Source: Hofstenia miamia (lineage: Eukaryota > Xenacoelomorpha > Acoela). Taken from it: a stretch of 64,000 nt of DNA. Below are positions 53,579 to 64,000 of this stretch, one piece after another (within the stretch, counting starts at the first letter, position 1; the number at the start of each line of letters is the position of its first letter). The notes under the pieces were generated by a model. That model searched no databases, had not been told where the DNA came from, and was given only the letters and a program-made list of their open reading frames with translations. Location of the stretch: contig SCFE01000029.1 in NCBI GenBank assembly GCA_004352715.1, positions 1,245,577 through 1,309,576 of the forward strand, in the 5' to 3' direction. Both the position numbers and the translations under genes were made by a program.

Positions 53579-56375
53579 ATGTTCTCAATTGCAATTCTCC
53601 TCATTTCTTTACAATTGGCCACAAGTAAGCTTTTCCATTTGTGTTGAAGTCTTCTTTCCTTGTTTGCTAAATTACGGAATTTTGAGATTGTTAAGAAATA
53701 TATTTAGGTTCATTCATTAATGGCACCTACCAAGCATCTGAAAATATCATGGACTATGAAAACTCAACTGAAACGTCAACAGGTAATATTCATGCTTCTG
53801 TATATCACACTTAAGTTAATATCACACTAAGTCGCTCATACAACCTGAGTTTTTAGTTATTTTCGTTTTATAAAGCATTTAGGATTTTGTTTCAAAAGCA
53901 ATAATATTGAATAAATTAATGAAGTATGCAATAAAGTTTGTCAAACTATAAGTTTTTGAAAATTTTTCATAAAGAATTTAATATTAATATAAGATTATCA
54001 TTAATATTTATATCAGACGGTTTTGTTATTACAATCTTTGATATCTAATATTATAATAGAAGAAAAAGAAATGTTGATTTGTACAATATAAAATATTGTT
54101 TACAACTCTAAATAGCGTCAAAAATACTACACAAGTACAAAAAACAAATATAAACTTACACAAATGAATATTTACAAAGGCAATTATAACTAATGGCCTG
54201 GGCTATGGCGAATTTATATGCGGTCAATTCAATAGTTAGTATTATAAAATTTGAATCCTCACCATTTGTATTCAAGTCTTTCCTTTGTATAACTATGGAA
54301 GTGTTTATTTTATTTTGTCTTTGAATGCTCTTATTTTATTGATTTGTCTTATAGATTTGGATATATTATTCCATACGATTATTGATGTATTGAGAAAAGA
54401 ATTTTTCATTATTTTCTTGTTATATTTAAGAGGTTTAATTTTTAGGGTTCTGTAATTATATCTAAACGATATTTTGGAGGATAAAACATTAGATTTGTTA
54501 TAGGGACAATATTATTAAATATTTTAAAGAAAGTAGTGAACGCATTTTTATAAAAAATACACTGTGGATTTAGAAAAGTTTTTGTTAATTTTTTTATTTC
54601 TGCATTCTTGTTATGTAAATGATTAACTGCTAATTTTATAGCCCAATTTATTTGTACATTGATTTTATTCAAAAGTTGTTGATTTATGTCAGTATATAGT
54701 ATGTTTCCATAATTAAAGTGACTTAGTATTAATGTGTGAATTGATTGAATCTTTGCTTTTGGTTGGAAGTTGTTGAGATATATTGCTGAGAGCCTTAATT
54801 GAAATAGTCATTTCCTTCATAACATTATTTATTTGCTTTGAAAAATTAAGTTGAGAATCAAAAATTATACCTATGTACATATCATTAAATTTCAATTTAT
54901 ATTGAAAAACCTTTGTGTTGTTATGGTTAGATTTATGACTAATTATGCAAAATTGTGTTTTAAATGGGTCTATTCTCAGCCTTAGTGATGCAAAATATTG
55001 TGCAAAATAAATGCAATTCTCTTCAAGAAATTTTATGGCAATTTCAGGAGACTTATGTGAACTAAATAGCATAGTATTGTCAGTATATTGTATGACATTA
55101 CATGCAGTCTGATTGCTCAAAACGTTTACATACATGTTGAATAGTAATTGTCCTAAAATTGTTCCTTGTGGAACACCATTTTTAATTAAAATCCAGTCAG
55201 ATAAAATTCCATTTAGCTTAACTGTTTTCCTACGATTATGAAGATAACTATCTTTTAAGTCTGCACTTTTGTTTGTGAAGTCCATAATTTTTATTTTTTT
55301 TAATTAAAATGTCGTGGTTTATAGAGTCAAACGCCTTTAATAAATCTAAGCATGCAACTGCTGAAAACTCATCTAAATTGATACTATTTCTCCAATGTTC
55401 TGTAGCTGTTAACAAAGCATCATTAGTAGATATATACTTGCGTAAACCATATTGATTTTAGGAATACAAATTATGTTCAAGCAATTTTAATTTTCCACTG
55501 TTGTTTTGAATAGCATCCTTTTGCTATAAATTTTTGATAACATATTTTAAAATCAGCATATTTAGAGGGAGTCCGCGGACTTCAGACCACGCTAATTGGG
55601 AAAACTCACAAGTTGCTACTAAAATGAATTTTAAACACAATAATAGATTCATTTCTATTACATTGCTTTGCACAACTTTATTTTCATTGTAATAATTAAT
55701 GGTTTTTTAAAAATTTCGAACTATTTCCTATTAAAGAATGTAAGAATTATATGTTTACTCGCATTGTGCTTTCACGTCCATTTTCATAAGATATTGAAAT
55801 GAGTAATACATTTGAAGGGGCAGTTTGGCTCATAGAACCTCCCTCTCCAACTAAAAACCCTGGATGTGCACTTAGCTAATGCTCGCATGTAGATCTTTTA
55901 AGCCTTATCTAATCCTTGATCGATTTTAGGTAATTTTTCAATTGAAGCCACAGATGTGATTGTTATCAGTGAAGACACAACGCCAAGCACCCAGCCTTCA
56001 GAAGCAGTCACATCAACATCGAGTAAATTGAAAATGTTTCTTTGTTGATAGGGACTTTATATAAACGCCAGGGTTATCCAATTGTAGTGCAGTCGTAAAT
56101 TACAGGCTCCAGTTTTATAATTATTCATATATTTTTTACTAATGCGATGAAAAATTTCGATATTAGGAACAGTTGTTCAAAACATCGTGTTATTAAAATC
56201 GATATTAAAATGCGCTTTCGACCAGGAGATACTAAGGAAATAATTAAAATATGTGATATGTTTAGCTAGAAATCATTTATTAGTAAAATTCGTTTCTAAT
56301 ATTTTTTCAGCTTTCACAGCAATTTATGAACAAATTCTAATAGCAACAATTATCATAATTCTGATTGCTTTATAA
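53579..56375 (+). CDS. Small secreted or membrane-anchored Ser/Thr-rich protein, four exons
   Basis: Exons 53579-53624, 53708-53782, 55930-56022 and 56311-56375 give 92 codons. All three introns are GT-AG and phase 1. The N-terminus MFSIAILLISLQLATS is a typical signal peptide. The middle (about residues 17-72) is acidic and Ser/Thr-rich, with NGT, NST and NFS sequons and a TTPSTQPSEAVTSTS mucin-like stretch. The C-terminus ends in a hydrophobic run (QILIATIIIILIAL, then stop) with no cytoplasmic tail, which suits a GPI-anchor signal or a tail anchor. AATAAA lies at 56689-56694. There are no cysteines and no known domain. Intron 2 contains a LINE. It is a model from splice signals only, and its internal consistency is the evidence. 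Confidence 0.65.
54110..55560 (-). mobile_element. 5'-truncated CR1-like LINE in intron 2 of the small gene
   Basis: The minus strand reads QYGLRKYIST, LLKAFDSINHDIL, GVPQGTILGQLLFNMYVN, then YTDNTMLF at the catalytic YADD position, and IGIIFDSQLNFSKQI in the thumb, with a C-terminal region to about 54,110. Order and motifs are those of non-LTR reverse transcriptase, closest to the LINE at 29.9-33.5 kb. The catalytic motif (D to N) and several frameshifts show it is inactive. Confidence 0.8.
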
Positions 56376-56571
56376 TTTAATGAATGTGCTTTGCTATATA
56401 GATGTAAGAATCATGCAAAGGTTGGTCACGACATTAATCATCACGTTTTCCATGTATTTGACAAAAATTTCTATAGTGCATGCAACCATTTGTTTTACAT
56501 TTCTCAATGTTATTTTGAAAGGCCATTATTCATATAAATTCAAGAAATATCTTTTAATAATAGCTGTATAT

Positions 56572-56623
<52 letters not shown>

Positions 56624-58068
56624 CTTAGAAAACAATTACATTAGCTTTGCTATAAAGTAGTTCCTGTATATGTCCTAACATCTTCATAAATAAAATATAT
56701 ATATTGTTTACAAAAACATTTATTCGAAATTGTAAAGTTGTAAAATATGAATTTTCCATTTCCCTTATTACAATGCAATTATATAGAGCAAAAAGTCACT
56801 CTAGCATATATTTAAACAAATTTACTTAACATTTACAACAAGTATGTATTTGAAGCATTATATAAATTAGAATAAGCATCAAACTTAGATAAAAATATTT
56901 AAGAGCTAATCATTGCTTCTTCAGATGCAATCAAAATGTTACATTAAAGTAATAACATACATATAAAACAAAATATTTCAAATCTGGTAGTAAAACTCAA
57001 ACTTAAATTTATAGTTATAACAATATGATTGCTAAATAACTTAAGTTAAAATATAAAGTAAGCACATTTAAACTCTAGTTTAAATGCATTTACAATTAAT
57101 ATAAATTAGGGAAATTAATTATATTGCAATAAATAAAACAAAATAAATTAAATATGAAATGTCTTTATTGCTGTGCTGATACTGCAAACAATCCCTTTGG
57201 ATACTTTTCAGAAATATATTCAATTTACCGAAATTCAATCAAAGTAATGTAATATTATTCGACATCTAACTGTAACATTGAATATGTTCTGAAACATACT
57301 GTCCAGCAATCTTAATGCAAATTGAAATTAATGCAACTAGGGTGTTACATTAAACATTGGTAAACAAAACTAGTCCCTGTTACAAATTTTACAGATCTTT
57401 GTCCACTCCTCACATAATTACAAGATTTGTTTATTTCATTATTTTGAAAATGTACATTCCTTTTGTATATCAAGATTTCTGAATTTATACATCAAATATA
57501 TATTTCTTTAAGAACTACACCACCTTTATATATTAAACTTCCTGAACCTGTATATAAAATGCATTTTCCTCTGAAATATGCAAAATTTGTGAACTTTTAT
57601 ACATTCCATTGTATATCAAGATTTCCAAATTTTGATATTAAATGCATATTTCTTTGAAAAATGTACAATTTGCGAATGCTTTTCAAAGAATTATTTTTAT
57701 CATTATTATAGAAATACATGAATATAGTAGTTATTTGCAACTTGTCTTAATTTTCTCAAAAACTGATAAAAATTTTTTTAAATTTCTAGATGTTACAAAA
57801 ATGGCACAATATCCAATATTGTGTTATGCTGGTCTGTACGTGAGAAGGTCCACAAAAGACCAAATATTTGGCTTTGTGGCCCAACTCACTCATTTTTGAT
57901 ATCACTATTTCTTATGTGAAAGCGCAAATATCAATTTGCATTGTAAAGTGTTCATTAATAGCTGAGATATTAGCCAAAATGTGTGATTTTAGGCATATAT
58001 TTGAGGCTATTTATTGCAAAAATTAATGTTTAAAATTTTTTATTTTCATTATTTAGTAATATTGTTAG
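56376..58068. other. AT-rich flank between the small gene and element C
   Basis: It contains the presumed 3' untranslated region of the small gene, a TA array (56574-56621) and a degenerate tandem repeat (57451-57670). No other gene seen. Confidence 0.5.
57451..57670. repeat. Degenerate tandem repeat, about three units of 75 bp
   Basis: Each unit has a 'tatatcaagatttc...aaatgcatatttctttgaaaaatgca'-like pattern with many differences. Visible starts are about 57,451, 57,525 and 57,600. Confidence 0.4.
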
Positions 58069-58934
58069 TGTAGAATGCTTGTCTTGTGGTAGAAGCACGT
58101 GCAACACTCAGCAAGCATTCCATCTTTAGATATATTAAACATAACCGAGGGAACTACTAGTTATTGTGTAATCTATCTAATGAGATAACAAGAGCATTTT
58201 CATTCCAAGGTTTATCAGTATTCAGAGAATAAGTTAATTCCAAACTTCTTCTTACAGAATCAGGCCTCCGGCCGAAGTGATGAACCATTTCCAATACCTA
58301 ATGTCTCAGCTCATATTAGACTAGAGAAAATGCAATTATTATAGCTACATGCAAACCGCGCTTCCTAACCGTACTCATCCTTATACCTAATACCTACTAT
58401 CACCTAGACTAGAGGAGTCAAACCAGAGGACCATTTAAAGCCTCAGGTTATCCTACCTTTCGCCCGGAGTGATACCTTAAGCGTTGATCATGTTGATCAA
58501 ATACATATAAGATAATAAAGAAAATAAAAGATAATAAGAGGGCACTTTATGAAAACTATCTTATCCGAAAAATGCTAAAAGATAATGTTAGTTAAATATA
58601 CGGCTGGGGAAATCTATAATAGTTAAAAGAAAAGCAACTGGAAGCTAGGGTAGCAAAACTTAAATTAAGCAGAAATAACACATTTGAGTATTTACAAATA
58701 ATGGATAACAATAACACTCACTTGTGATCAAATGGTGAGTAATAGCAGAACAAATGTTTAAAACTACTGCGATGTCTGAAATTCAAATTACGCAAACAAA
58801 ATGGATTCCTCGTACGAGCAACCAATCAGAATACAAAGAATATTCAATCACTAATTGTACATTGCTTATCGTCGCTATATTACTAAATCGACACATATTA
58901 TCAATTTACAACTTAGGGATGCAAATATACTACA
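58069..58934 (-). repeat. Element C 3' LTR (866 bp, inferred)
   Basis: On the minus strand it starts TGTAGTATATTTGC right after the purine tract, and the far boundary is placed at GCATTCTACA because it mirrors the start. The second LTR is outside the window, so the far boundary is inferred. Confidence 0.6.
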
Positions 58935-61900
58935 CGCCCACCCAGCTCGGACTAGGATCCAGGATACGTATGTCGGCTTCTTCTTCCAAGAGTTTTTTAG
59001 TTTTGGTGATGATGTCAGCAGCATTGGTATCATTCCATGAGAGACTTGAGAGTAACATGTCTGAACGAAGTATAGAGCACATTGTTTCCAATTCAGTTGT
59101 TGATCGACTTTTGAACATAATGGTTTTGTTGTGTTGTAATCGATGTGATATGACATGCGATTGACGAAAATAGTTTATTTTTTCATTGAAGATGTATGAA
59201 AATTTCTTGTAAAGTTTTAATCCTTTGATGGCTATCATTAATGTGAGTTTAGCATCGAAATCAGAATTGTGTGCCATTGTCGTATCGATGGTTAGATTCG
59301 GGTATAATTCCTGAAATGTTGTTACAAGATTTCGGGTTTCCTTTATTTCCTTAAAGAACAATGAAATGTTGTTGGTAACATCGTCTTCAGTAATTTCGTT
59401 AATATCTGTTTTTCCCGATCGTAACATGACTTTTATCTCTGTTCAATATGCCACATCATAAAATTTTAAATCCTCTTTCGTGAGATTTGCCCAGAGCACG
59501 TCCATTCCACCAGAGAATAAGGCGATGGTTGGTGTTGACATTTTAGTTAGTGTCTGTTGTATAAGCGACAGTTGTTTGTGAATAGGTTTTCCGTTTCTTA
59601 GTAAATCAGTTAAGGTATGGGAAGAATCAACATACAGTCTTTTGTTGTTACCGTGGTGTTTGATTTTTTCAACAGCCGTTTTGTATTTTTCTGTTTTGAC
59701 ATATTGATTAAGAGTTGTTACACTGTTATGATAATTATCGTTATCAAGGCGTTTCACTCCATTGTTGATAGATTTTGAGCCTTTCCATGTAGGCATAATG
59801 GCGGGCAGTTTAATAGTTGATGGTGGTGTACATAAGTAATTTTCACAGGTGATATGTTTCCATAGTGCATCTTCTGTGATAGCCGTTGTTTTTAACCAAG
59901 CAACACCATATGTTACAGGAAAATTGTGTTGTACTTTATCAATTGTCATCCAAAAATCATTGCTTAAACCAATTTTTCGTAATTGGAGTTGAATAGCTTT
60001 TGGTATGAAGAATTTTGCTGGTGCACATTCGACGTCAAGACTAATAAGTTGTAGTGGTGTTAATAAATTGTTTATCTCCTGTTCTGAAAATACTTCTGTA
60101 GCGAAATAGGTTTTTAGATTCTCTGTGTCGCATTCTTTTACTGGGCCATATTGACGCGGAGTAGCAATTTCTTTTTGTTGAGTAGTAGAAGGAAGTTTAG
60201 TAATAAGGAAATTTTCGTCTATTACAGATATCCATTCTTGTAATTGTTCAGGAGGTTTGATACCGAGTTTTTCTAAATTTACTTTGTTGATCTCGTTTTG
60301 TAGGCATGGAGATATTGTAATTGTGCTATCACGGAGAAGAATCTCTTCTTGTTCAAGTTCGATAGGACTTAGCGGAACTTTTTCAGTGACAATAATGTTT
60401 GTTGACACGCCATTTTGTAAAAGAGATTTATTAAAGTAAACATCTTTTTGATACTTGCATGTGACATAGTATTTTTGGAGCCATTTGTAGAGAAGATCGT
60501 TGCGGTTGTCAGCAAGTTTGCGTTTATATTGTTGACGTATTGTCTTTGTGTTCTTTGGTCTTCTGTTGAAAATATCGTCTGTAGAAAGAGGTAAGAGATC
60601 GCCGGGTATAGTGTTGTAACGAGTTTCACTTGTAGCACCCCACATGTATTTTCGTACATGGTCCGAGAAAATTGTGATGTCGTTGTAATCTACACCAAGT
60701 TTGAAACATAAGATTGTTATAGGAATTACGCCGGTGATATGGTACTGACAGAGTAGACGTGTAAAATATTTTTCGTATCTATAGAATATTTTAGCATCGG
60801 CTTTGAGAGGACTCGTTGCTATAGTAATGCCACTTAATAACCAATTTTTTGCTTTTGTAGAAATTGGGGCTATAGCAATTTCGAAGTTTGTAGCTTTCGA
60901 CATATTTTGGCGTAATTTCTTGTCGATTGGCAGAGAAAGTGTTTCAAATTTCGTTAAGAAAATTGATAATAACCACATAGCTGCTTTAGCATTGAATGTT
61001 GGCACTTTTTCTTCGGAGAATAATGTTTTACTGAAGTCAGTTTTATCTTTCAAATTAAACGATATCTGCATATTTGATATGGCTGTTTCCACAGAAGAGT
61101 GATACGTTAGCAACGGTGATTTAATTTCAATGTCAGGCCAAATTTCTGGTTTTAATTGCTCGCCTTTAATGTTATTCCAATAACTGTTTAATTCACGTAT
61201 TGTCGCGTCTGATAATTGCATAGTGAGATGAATAGAGACTTTGCCCAGATTTACAAGTTGATTCTGTTCGTTCAATATTTCAGCTGCTTGTGCGTAGAGA
61301 CATAAATCAATTGCAAGGCGTGTGTCCAAAATAGGACGAATAGCTGGTAATTTATTATTCATCATGATATCAGTGTACAGCATTTTTGATATGCTGTTAT
61401 CACTGTAGTCATTGTTGAGAACGATGTAGTCGTCGAAATGAAAAATGAAAAAGTTTTCTACTGTTCGTTCTAAGGTTTCGAAGAAATGGGGTGTGATCAA
61501 AATTTCGCGTTCAATATAAATGAAAGATAATGTGACGTTGTTGTTTATGGCTAATGACTTTTGTAAAGAATTGTAATCAATATTGAGTAATTCGATTTGA
61601 CGTAGTTTATGTAGATTTGTAAGTAATTGGCGTAAGTTTTTTTTTAAGTTAAAATTCTCATCGAAAGAAGGATGGATTTTTGCATTCAAGTAACATCTTT
61701 CAAATGATTTTGCCATTGAGTGTTCGTAAAAGAGTAAAGTATTACAATGAGCACGTTTATACGAGTCTATCGTGAAGGGTAGAACATTTGCTGAAGGAGA
61801 CGAATTCTGATAACATAAAAGAGTTTGTATCTGTTCCTTAGTTTCAGCAGGAGTATTACGATCCATTATGTAATTCGCCTTTTTGGTAGGTTTGAAATAT

Positions 61901-62120
61901 GGATGTAGAAGTTCGCCTTCAATAGAAGTAAACTTTTCCAATCTACGAATGTTTTTAAAAGTTTTAGAGTTTGTGGAGGATGCAGACGAGTCCGAGTCTG
62001 GGCGAGGTCGATTAATAAAAGACTCCGAAACATCAGTAAGTGGTGAGGAATCCAGAATTTTACGCTTAACGCCCACCCTTGCGGTTCCTGGTGCAAGGAA
62101 ACCCTCTCCCCGAACATCAT
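58930..62120 (-). CDS. Element C large env-position protein, unknown family, interrupted by one UGA
   Basis: About 1,060 codons in one frame. The frame is open from the N at 62121 to a UGA at 59445-59443, and then open again to the TAG at 58932-58930. A gapless match to element A across the UGA (FYDVAY, stop, TEIKVML against YYDVTK, Q, IEIITML) shows it is one protein. The N-terminus is Ser-rich (about 61,970-62,060). Other landmarks are WLLSGITIATSPLKAD, HVRKYMWGATSETRY, CLQNEINKVNLEKLGIKPP and GVAWLKTTAITEDALWKH. I see no signal peptide, membrane span, zinc knuckle or protease motif. The first in-frame ATG is at 61866, but similarity to A begins upstream, so a spliced or fused start is likely. 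The final stop is provided by the LTR's own TGTAG. Function unknown; structural protein is a guess. Confidence 0.7.
58935..58943 (-). promoter_or_regulatory. Element C polypurine tract
   Basis: GGGTGGGCG on the minus strand, abutting TGTAG of the LTR. It also encodes the last residues of the large protein (W-V-G-V, stop). Confidence 0.65.
62069..62078 (-). promoter_or_regulatory. Second copy of the purine-tract sequence inside element C
   Basis: GGGTGGGCGT recurs here, about 3.1 kb upstream of the terminal tract, near the pol/ORF junction. It lies next to a perfect hairpin (CCTTGC, ten bases, GCAAGG; about 62,077-62,098). It could act as a central polypurine tract or be coincidence. Confidence 0.25.
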
Positions 62121-62121
62121 N
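62121..62121. other. Single N at the integrase/large-ORF junction
   Basis: One undetermined base lies exactly where the integrase tail (ending RTTRNPNPN) meets the large ORF, which is in another frame. Earlier in the window a single N (7008) marks a join, so sequence may be missing here and the protein start cannot be fixed. Confidence 0.8.
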
Positions 62122-64000
62122 AATTAGGATTAGGATTTCGAGTTGTACGCTTTGGTAAAATTCTAGATGGTACATTTATATCGTAATGTATAGTTTCATC
62201 AAAAGATTCCTCTTGTACCCTTTCAATATCAGATACATCATAAAAGTTATCTACACCGTTATTTATGCTTTTTAATTCATTAAAATTGTCTAATTTGACA
62301 TTTTCAATGTCTTTAATCGTGCGTTTAAGATTTTGGAAATGGACTATATTACTGGAGTTTAGTTTATGATTATTATCGGGTAGTATTTTGACAATCTCAA
62401 AAAGACCTTGCCATTTATGTGCCAATTTTCGGACCTGATGTTTGTCTGTAGTAATTCCAGGTATAAAAACATAAACTTTATCTCCTATAGAGTGATGAGT
62501 TCTATAAATCTTTTTGTTAAAATTTCATTTTTGACGAATAGCACTCTTTTTGGTATTATGAATCATAGTTTCATGTGTAAATGTTAAAGTATCAATGAGA
62601 TCACGAATGTATTTATCAGATGAATTCATTGAGTAATTTTTAAAAAGAATTGATAGAGGAGCAACAGCTTCATGACCAAACATAGCTTTATAAGGTGAAA
62701 TGCCAGTGGTGGTATGAACAGACGTATTATAATAAAATTCTACTTTTTTAATTATTTTTCACCAATGTTTACCTCCTATGTGTGAAGTTAATGCTCTGAT
62801 TAATTTGAGTAAAGTACGATTAGTTCTTTCAGCCATGCCATTGGCTTGGGGATGATAGACTGTCGTATGTTCATGTAAAATTTCTAGTTGCGACATTAAT
62901 TCAGAAAACAAAGTACTTTCAAACTGAACACCTTGATCTGTTATTATTTGTGACATTTTTTTTAGCTGTAATTAGATCCGTAGGTATAATTTTGCAGTAT
63001 TTAGTGAAATTGTCAACCATAATTACAACATATTGAAAATTTTCGTCGTCTTTTGATAATTGTTCAATGTCAATATGAACGATTTCGTTAGGTTTTTCAG
63101 CAATAATTTTTTGAAGTTCGGTACGTTGTTCTGGAAAGTGTTCTTTGTTAGTTAGCAAACAGATTTTACATTTATCAATAACATCGTATACCACTTTTCT
63201 CAAATTAGTTACAATAAAACGTGTATTTACGGTTTTTTCAGTTTGTAAAATGCCCAAATGACCGTTTTCATGTATTTTCCATATTAAGTCGCGTTTATAA
63301 TATTCAGGAATCGCAATACGATTGTTTCTGGATTTAGCGAACAGTAAACCTTGAGACGTAAGTTGCCATGTGTACTTGTTATAATAACGAGAAGCAATAG
63401 GATCTAAAGTTGTTTCGGGCATAGTAACTTTGTTAATAATTTGTTTTAAAAGTGGATCGATTAATTGTTTTTCTGCAATTTCTTCTGCTGAAATTTCTTC
63501 TTTAATTGTAATACTTAACGTTGGTTTGCCTTGTCTATCAACATTAATATCAGGTAAATTTTCGTATTCATTTTTCGGAATGAAAGAAAATTCAATTTTT
63601 TCACCAGGAGTTTTTTGTAAGTCCCTTTGGTATTGTGGTAGGGCTGTTAGTAAATCTGCGTTGGCATGGAGAGTTCCTTTACGGTGTTGAATAGTAAAGT
63701 TGAAGTCGTTTAGTTGTTCTATCCAACGTGCAACAATGTTTGATTTATCTCCGGAGAATTTTTTTAACCATGAAAGGCCACTGTTGTCTGTGCGTACGGT
63801 AAAATTTTTCTCGCCAATTAGGAAATATCTAAATTTCTTTAAGGATTCAACCAATGCTAACATTTCTAATTTTGTGCTACCATAATTAAGTTCAGAACTT
63901 TTTAATTTTCTGCTGAAAAATTGAATAGGTAATTCTTTACCATCGATATTTTGACTGAGACAAGCTCCGATAGCTACTGTACTAGCGTCGCAATCTACAA
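62122..64000 (-). pseudogene. Element C pol: RNase H and integrase, with frameshift and UGA codons (partial)
   Basis: The open frame from the window edge to 62919 encodes RNase H (DCDAS, TKLEML and TDNSG acidic residues), then a spacer. The integrase zinc finger follows (IHENGHLGI, then DKCKIC near 63,270-63,170), then the first catalytic aspartate (IVHIDIEQL near 63,080). At about 62,950, in a run of eight A, the frame shifts to one containing TDQGVQFES and NGMAERTNRT, the second and third acidic residues. About 15 residues usually found between are missing. UGA codons follow at 62761-62759 and 62527-62525. The C-terminal part AHKWQGLFEIVKILPDNN resembles a GPY/F-type module. As assembled this integrase is not functional. 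Confidence 0.85.

Larger units (their letters stand above)
58069..64000 (-). mobile_element. Element C: gypsy-like LTR retroelement with nearly intact env-position ORF (cut by window end)
   Basis: Minus-strand order from the window edge: RNase H, integrase, large ORF, polypurine tract, 3' LTR. Reverse transcriptase, protease, any gag and the 5' LTR lie beyond 64000 if present. The terminal TGTAG/CTACA bases, tract position and gene order are as in element A, but the sequence is much more diverged and AT-rich. It is the best-preserved copy in the window. Confidence 0.8.

Noticed and set aside
58754-61102. Plus-strand ORFs over the element C region
   Set aside because: They are shadows of the long minus-strand frame, which has domain-level similarity to element A; the plus frames have none.
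58930-62120. Naming the large protein Env
   Set aside because: Position alone suggests it. No signal peptide, transmembrane segment or cleavage site is visible.
58930-64000. Polinton/Maverick or DNA-virus interpretation because of a large unknown protein next to integrase
   Set aside because: RNase H and RT of gypsy order, polypurine tracts and LTR-type TGTAG/CTACA ends in two copies identify LTR retroelements. No DNA polymerase, ATPase or capsid signature is seen.

Overview
The window reads as a piece of an AT-rich invertebrate animal genome from a draft assembly. Host genes have GT-AG introns, the gene content is metazoan (UBFD1, a BOD1/Shg1-domain gene, a RING protein), and there are long TA microsatellites, N-gaps with duplicated flanks, and many decayed mobile elements. 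The phylum cannot be decided from the sequence alone. Coordinates of spliced genes are hand-made models from splice signals, reading phase and family similarity.

Layout. 0.3-0.6 kb: Tc1-like transposase relic. 0.8-1.6 kb: UBFD1. 3.5-4.5 kb: an intronless Rnl2-type RNA ligase, an unusual gene for an animal. 4.5-7.3 kb: two duplications around N positions that look like unmerged haplotypes. 8.0-8.4 kb: hAT-like MITE. 12.4-15.5 kb: an eight-exon BOD1-like gene with a Shg1-type N-terminal domain. 17.4-18.9 kb: two abutting inverted-repeat elements. 19.8-20.4 kb: a Tc1-like relic whose helix-turn-helix is triplicated as near-perfect 60-bp units. 24.7-26.0 kb: the last two exons of a RING-finger protein, with a hAT MITE in the intron.

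28.9-47.4 kb is a nested transposon complex, all three layers broken. An old Ty3/gypsy-like element (called B, minus strand) is interrupted by a CR1-like LINE (plus strand). The LINE is interrupted by a second gypsy-like element (called A, minus strand, 33494-44023), which is flanked by a TTAT duplication, has TGTAG...CTACA ends and carries a polypurine tract. A 1-kb placeholder gap follows at 48161-49160. 52.8-53.4 kb holds a deleted mariner. 53.6-56.4 kb holds a small four-exon gene for a predicted secreted or membrane-anchored 92-residue protein, with a LINE in its second intron. From 58.1 kb to the window end lies a third gypsy-like element (called C, minus strand), cut by the window edge.

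The most interesting system is the retroelement family A/B/C. Downstream of integrase, where gypsy-like elements may carry env, it encodes a large protein of about 1,060 codons with none of the usual Env features. It is alignable between the diverged copies A and C, and its C-terminus also in B. In C the frame is almost intact, interrupted once by UGA. That codon aligns without gaps to a glutamine in A, so the two apparent ORFs are one protein. All three in-frame stops seen in the readable C frames are UGA. They fall where relatives have Arg, Lys or Gln, or in one case where relative B also has UGA. This suggests CpG decay of CGA codons, with recoding as the alternative to test. I do not recognise the large protein.
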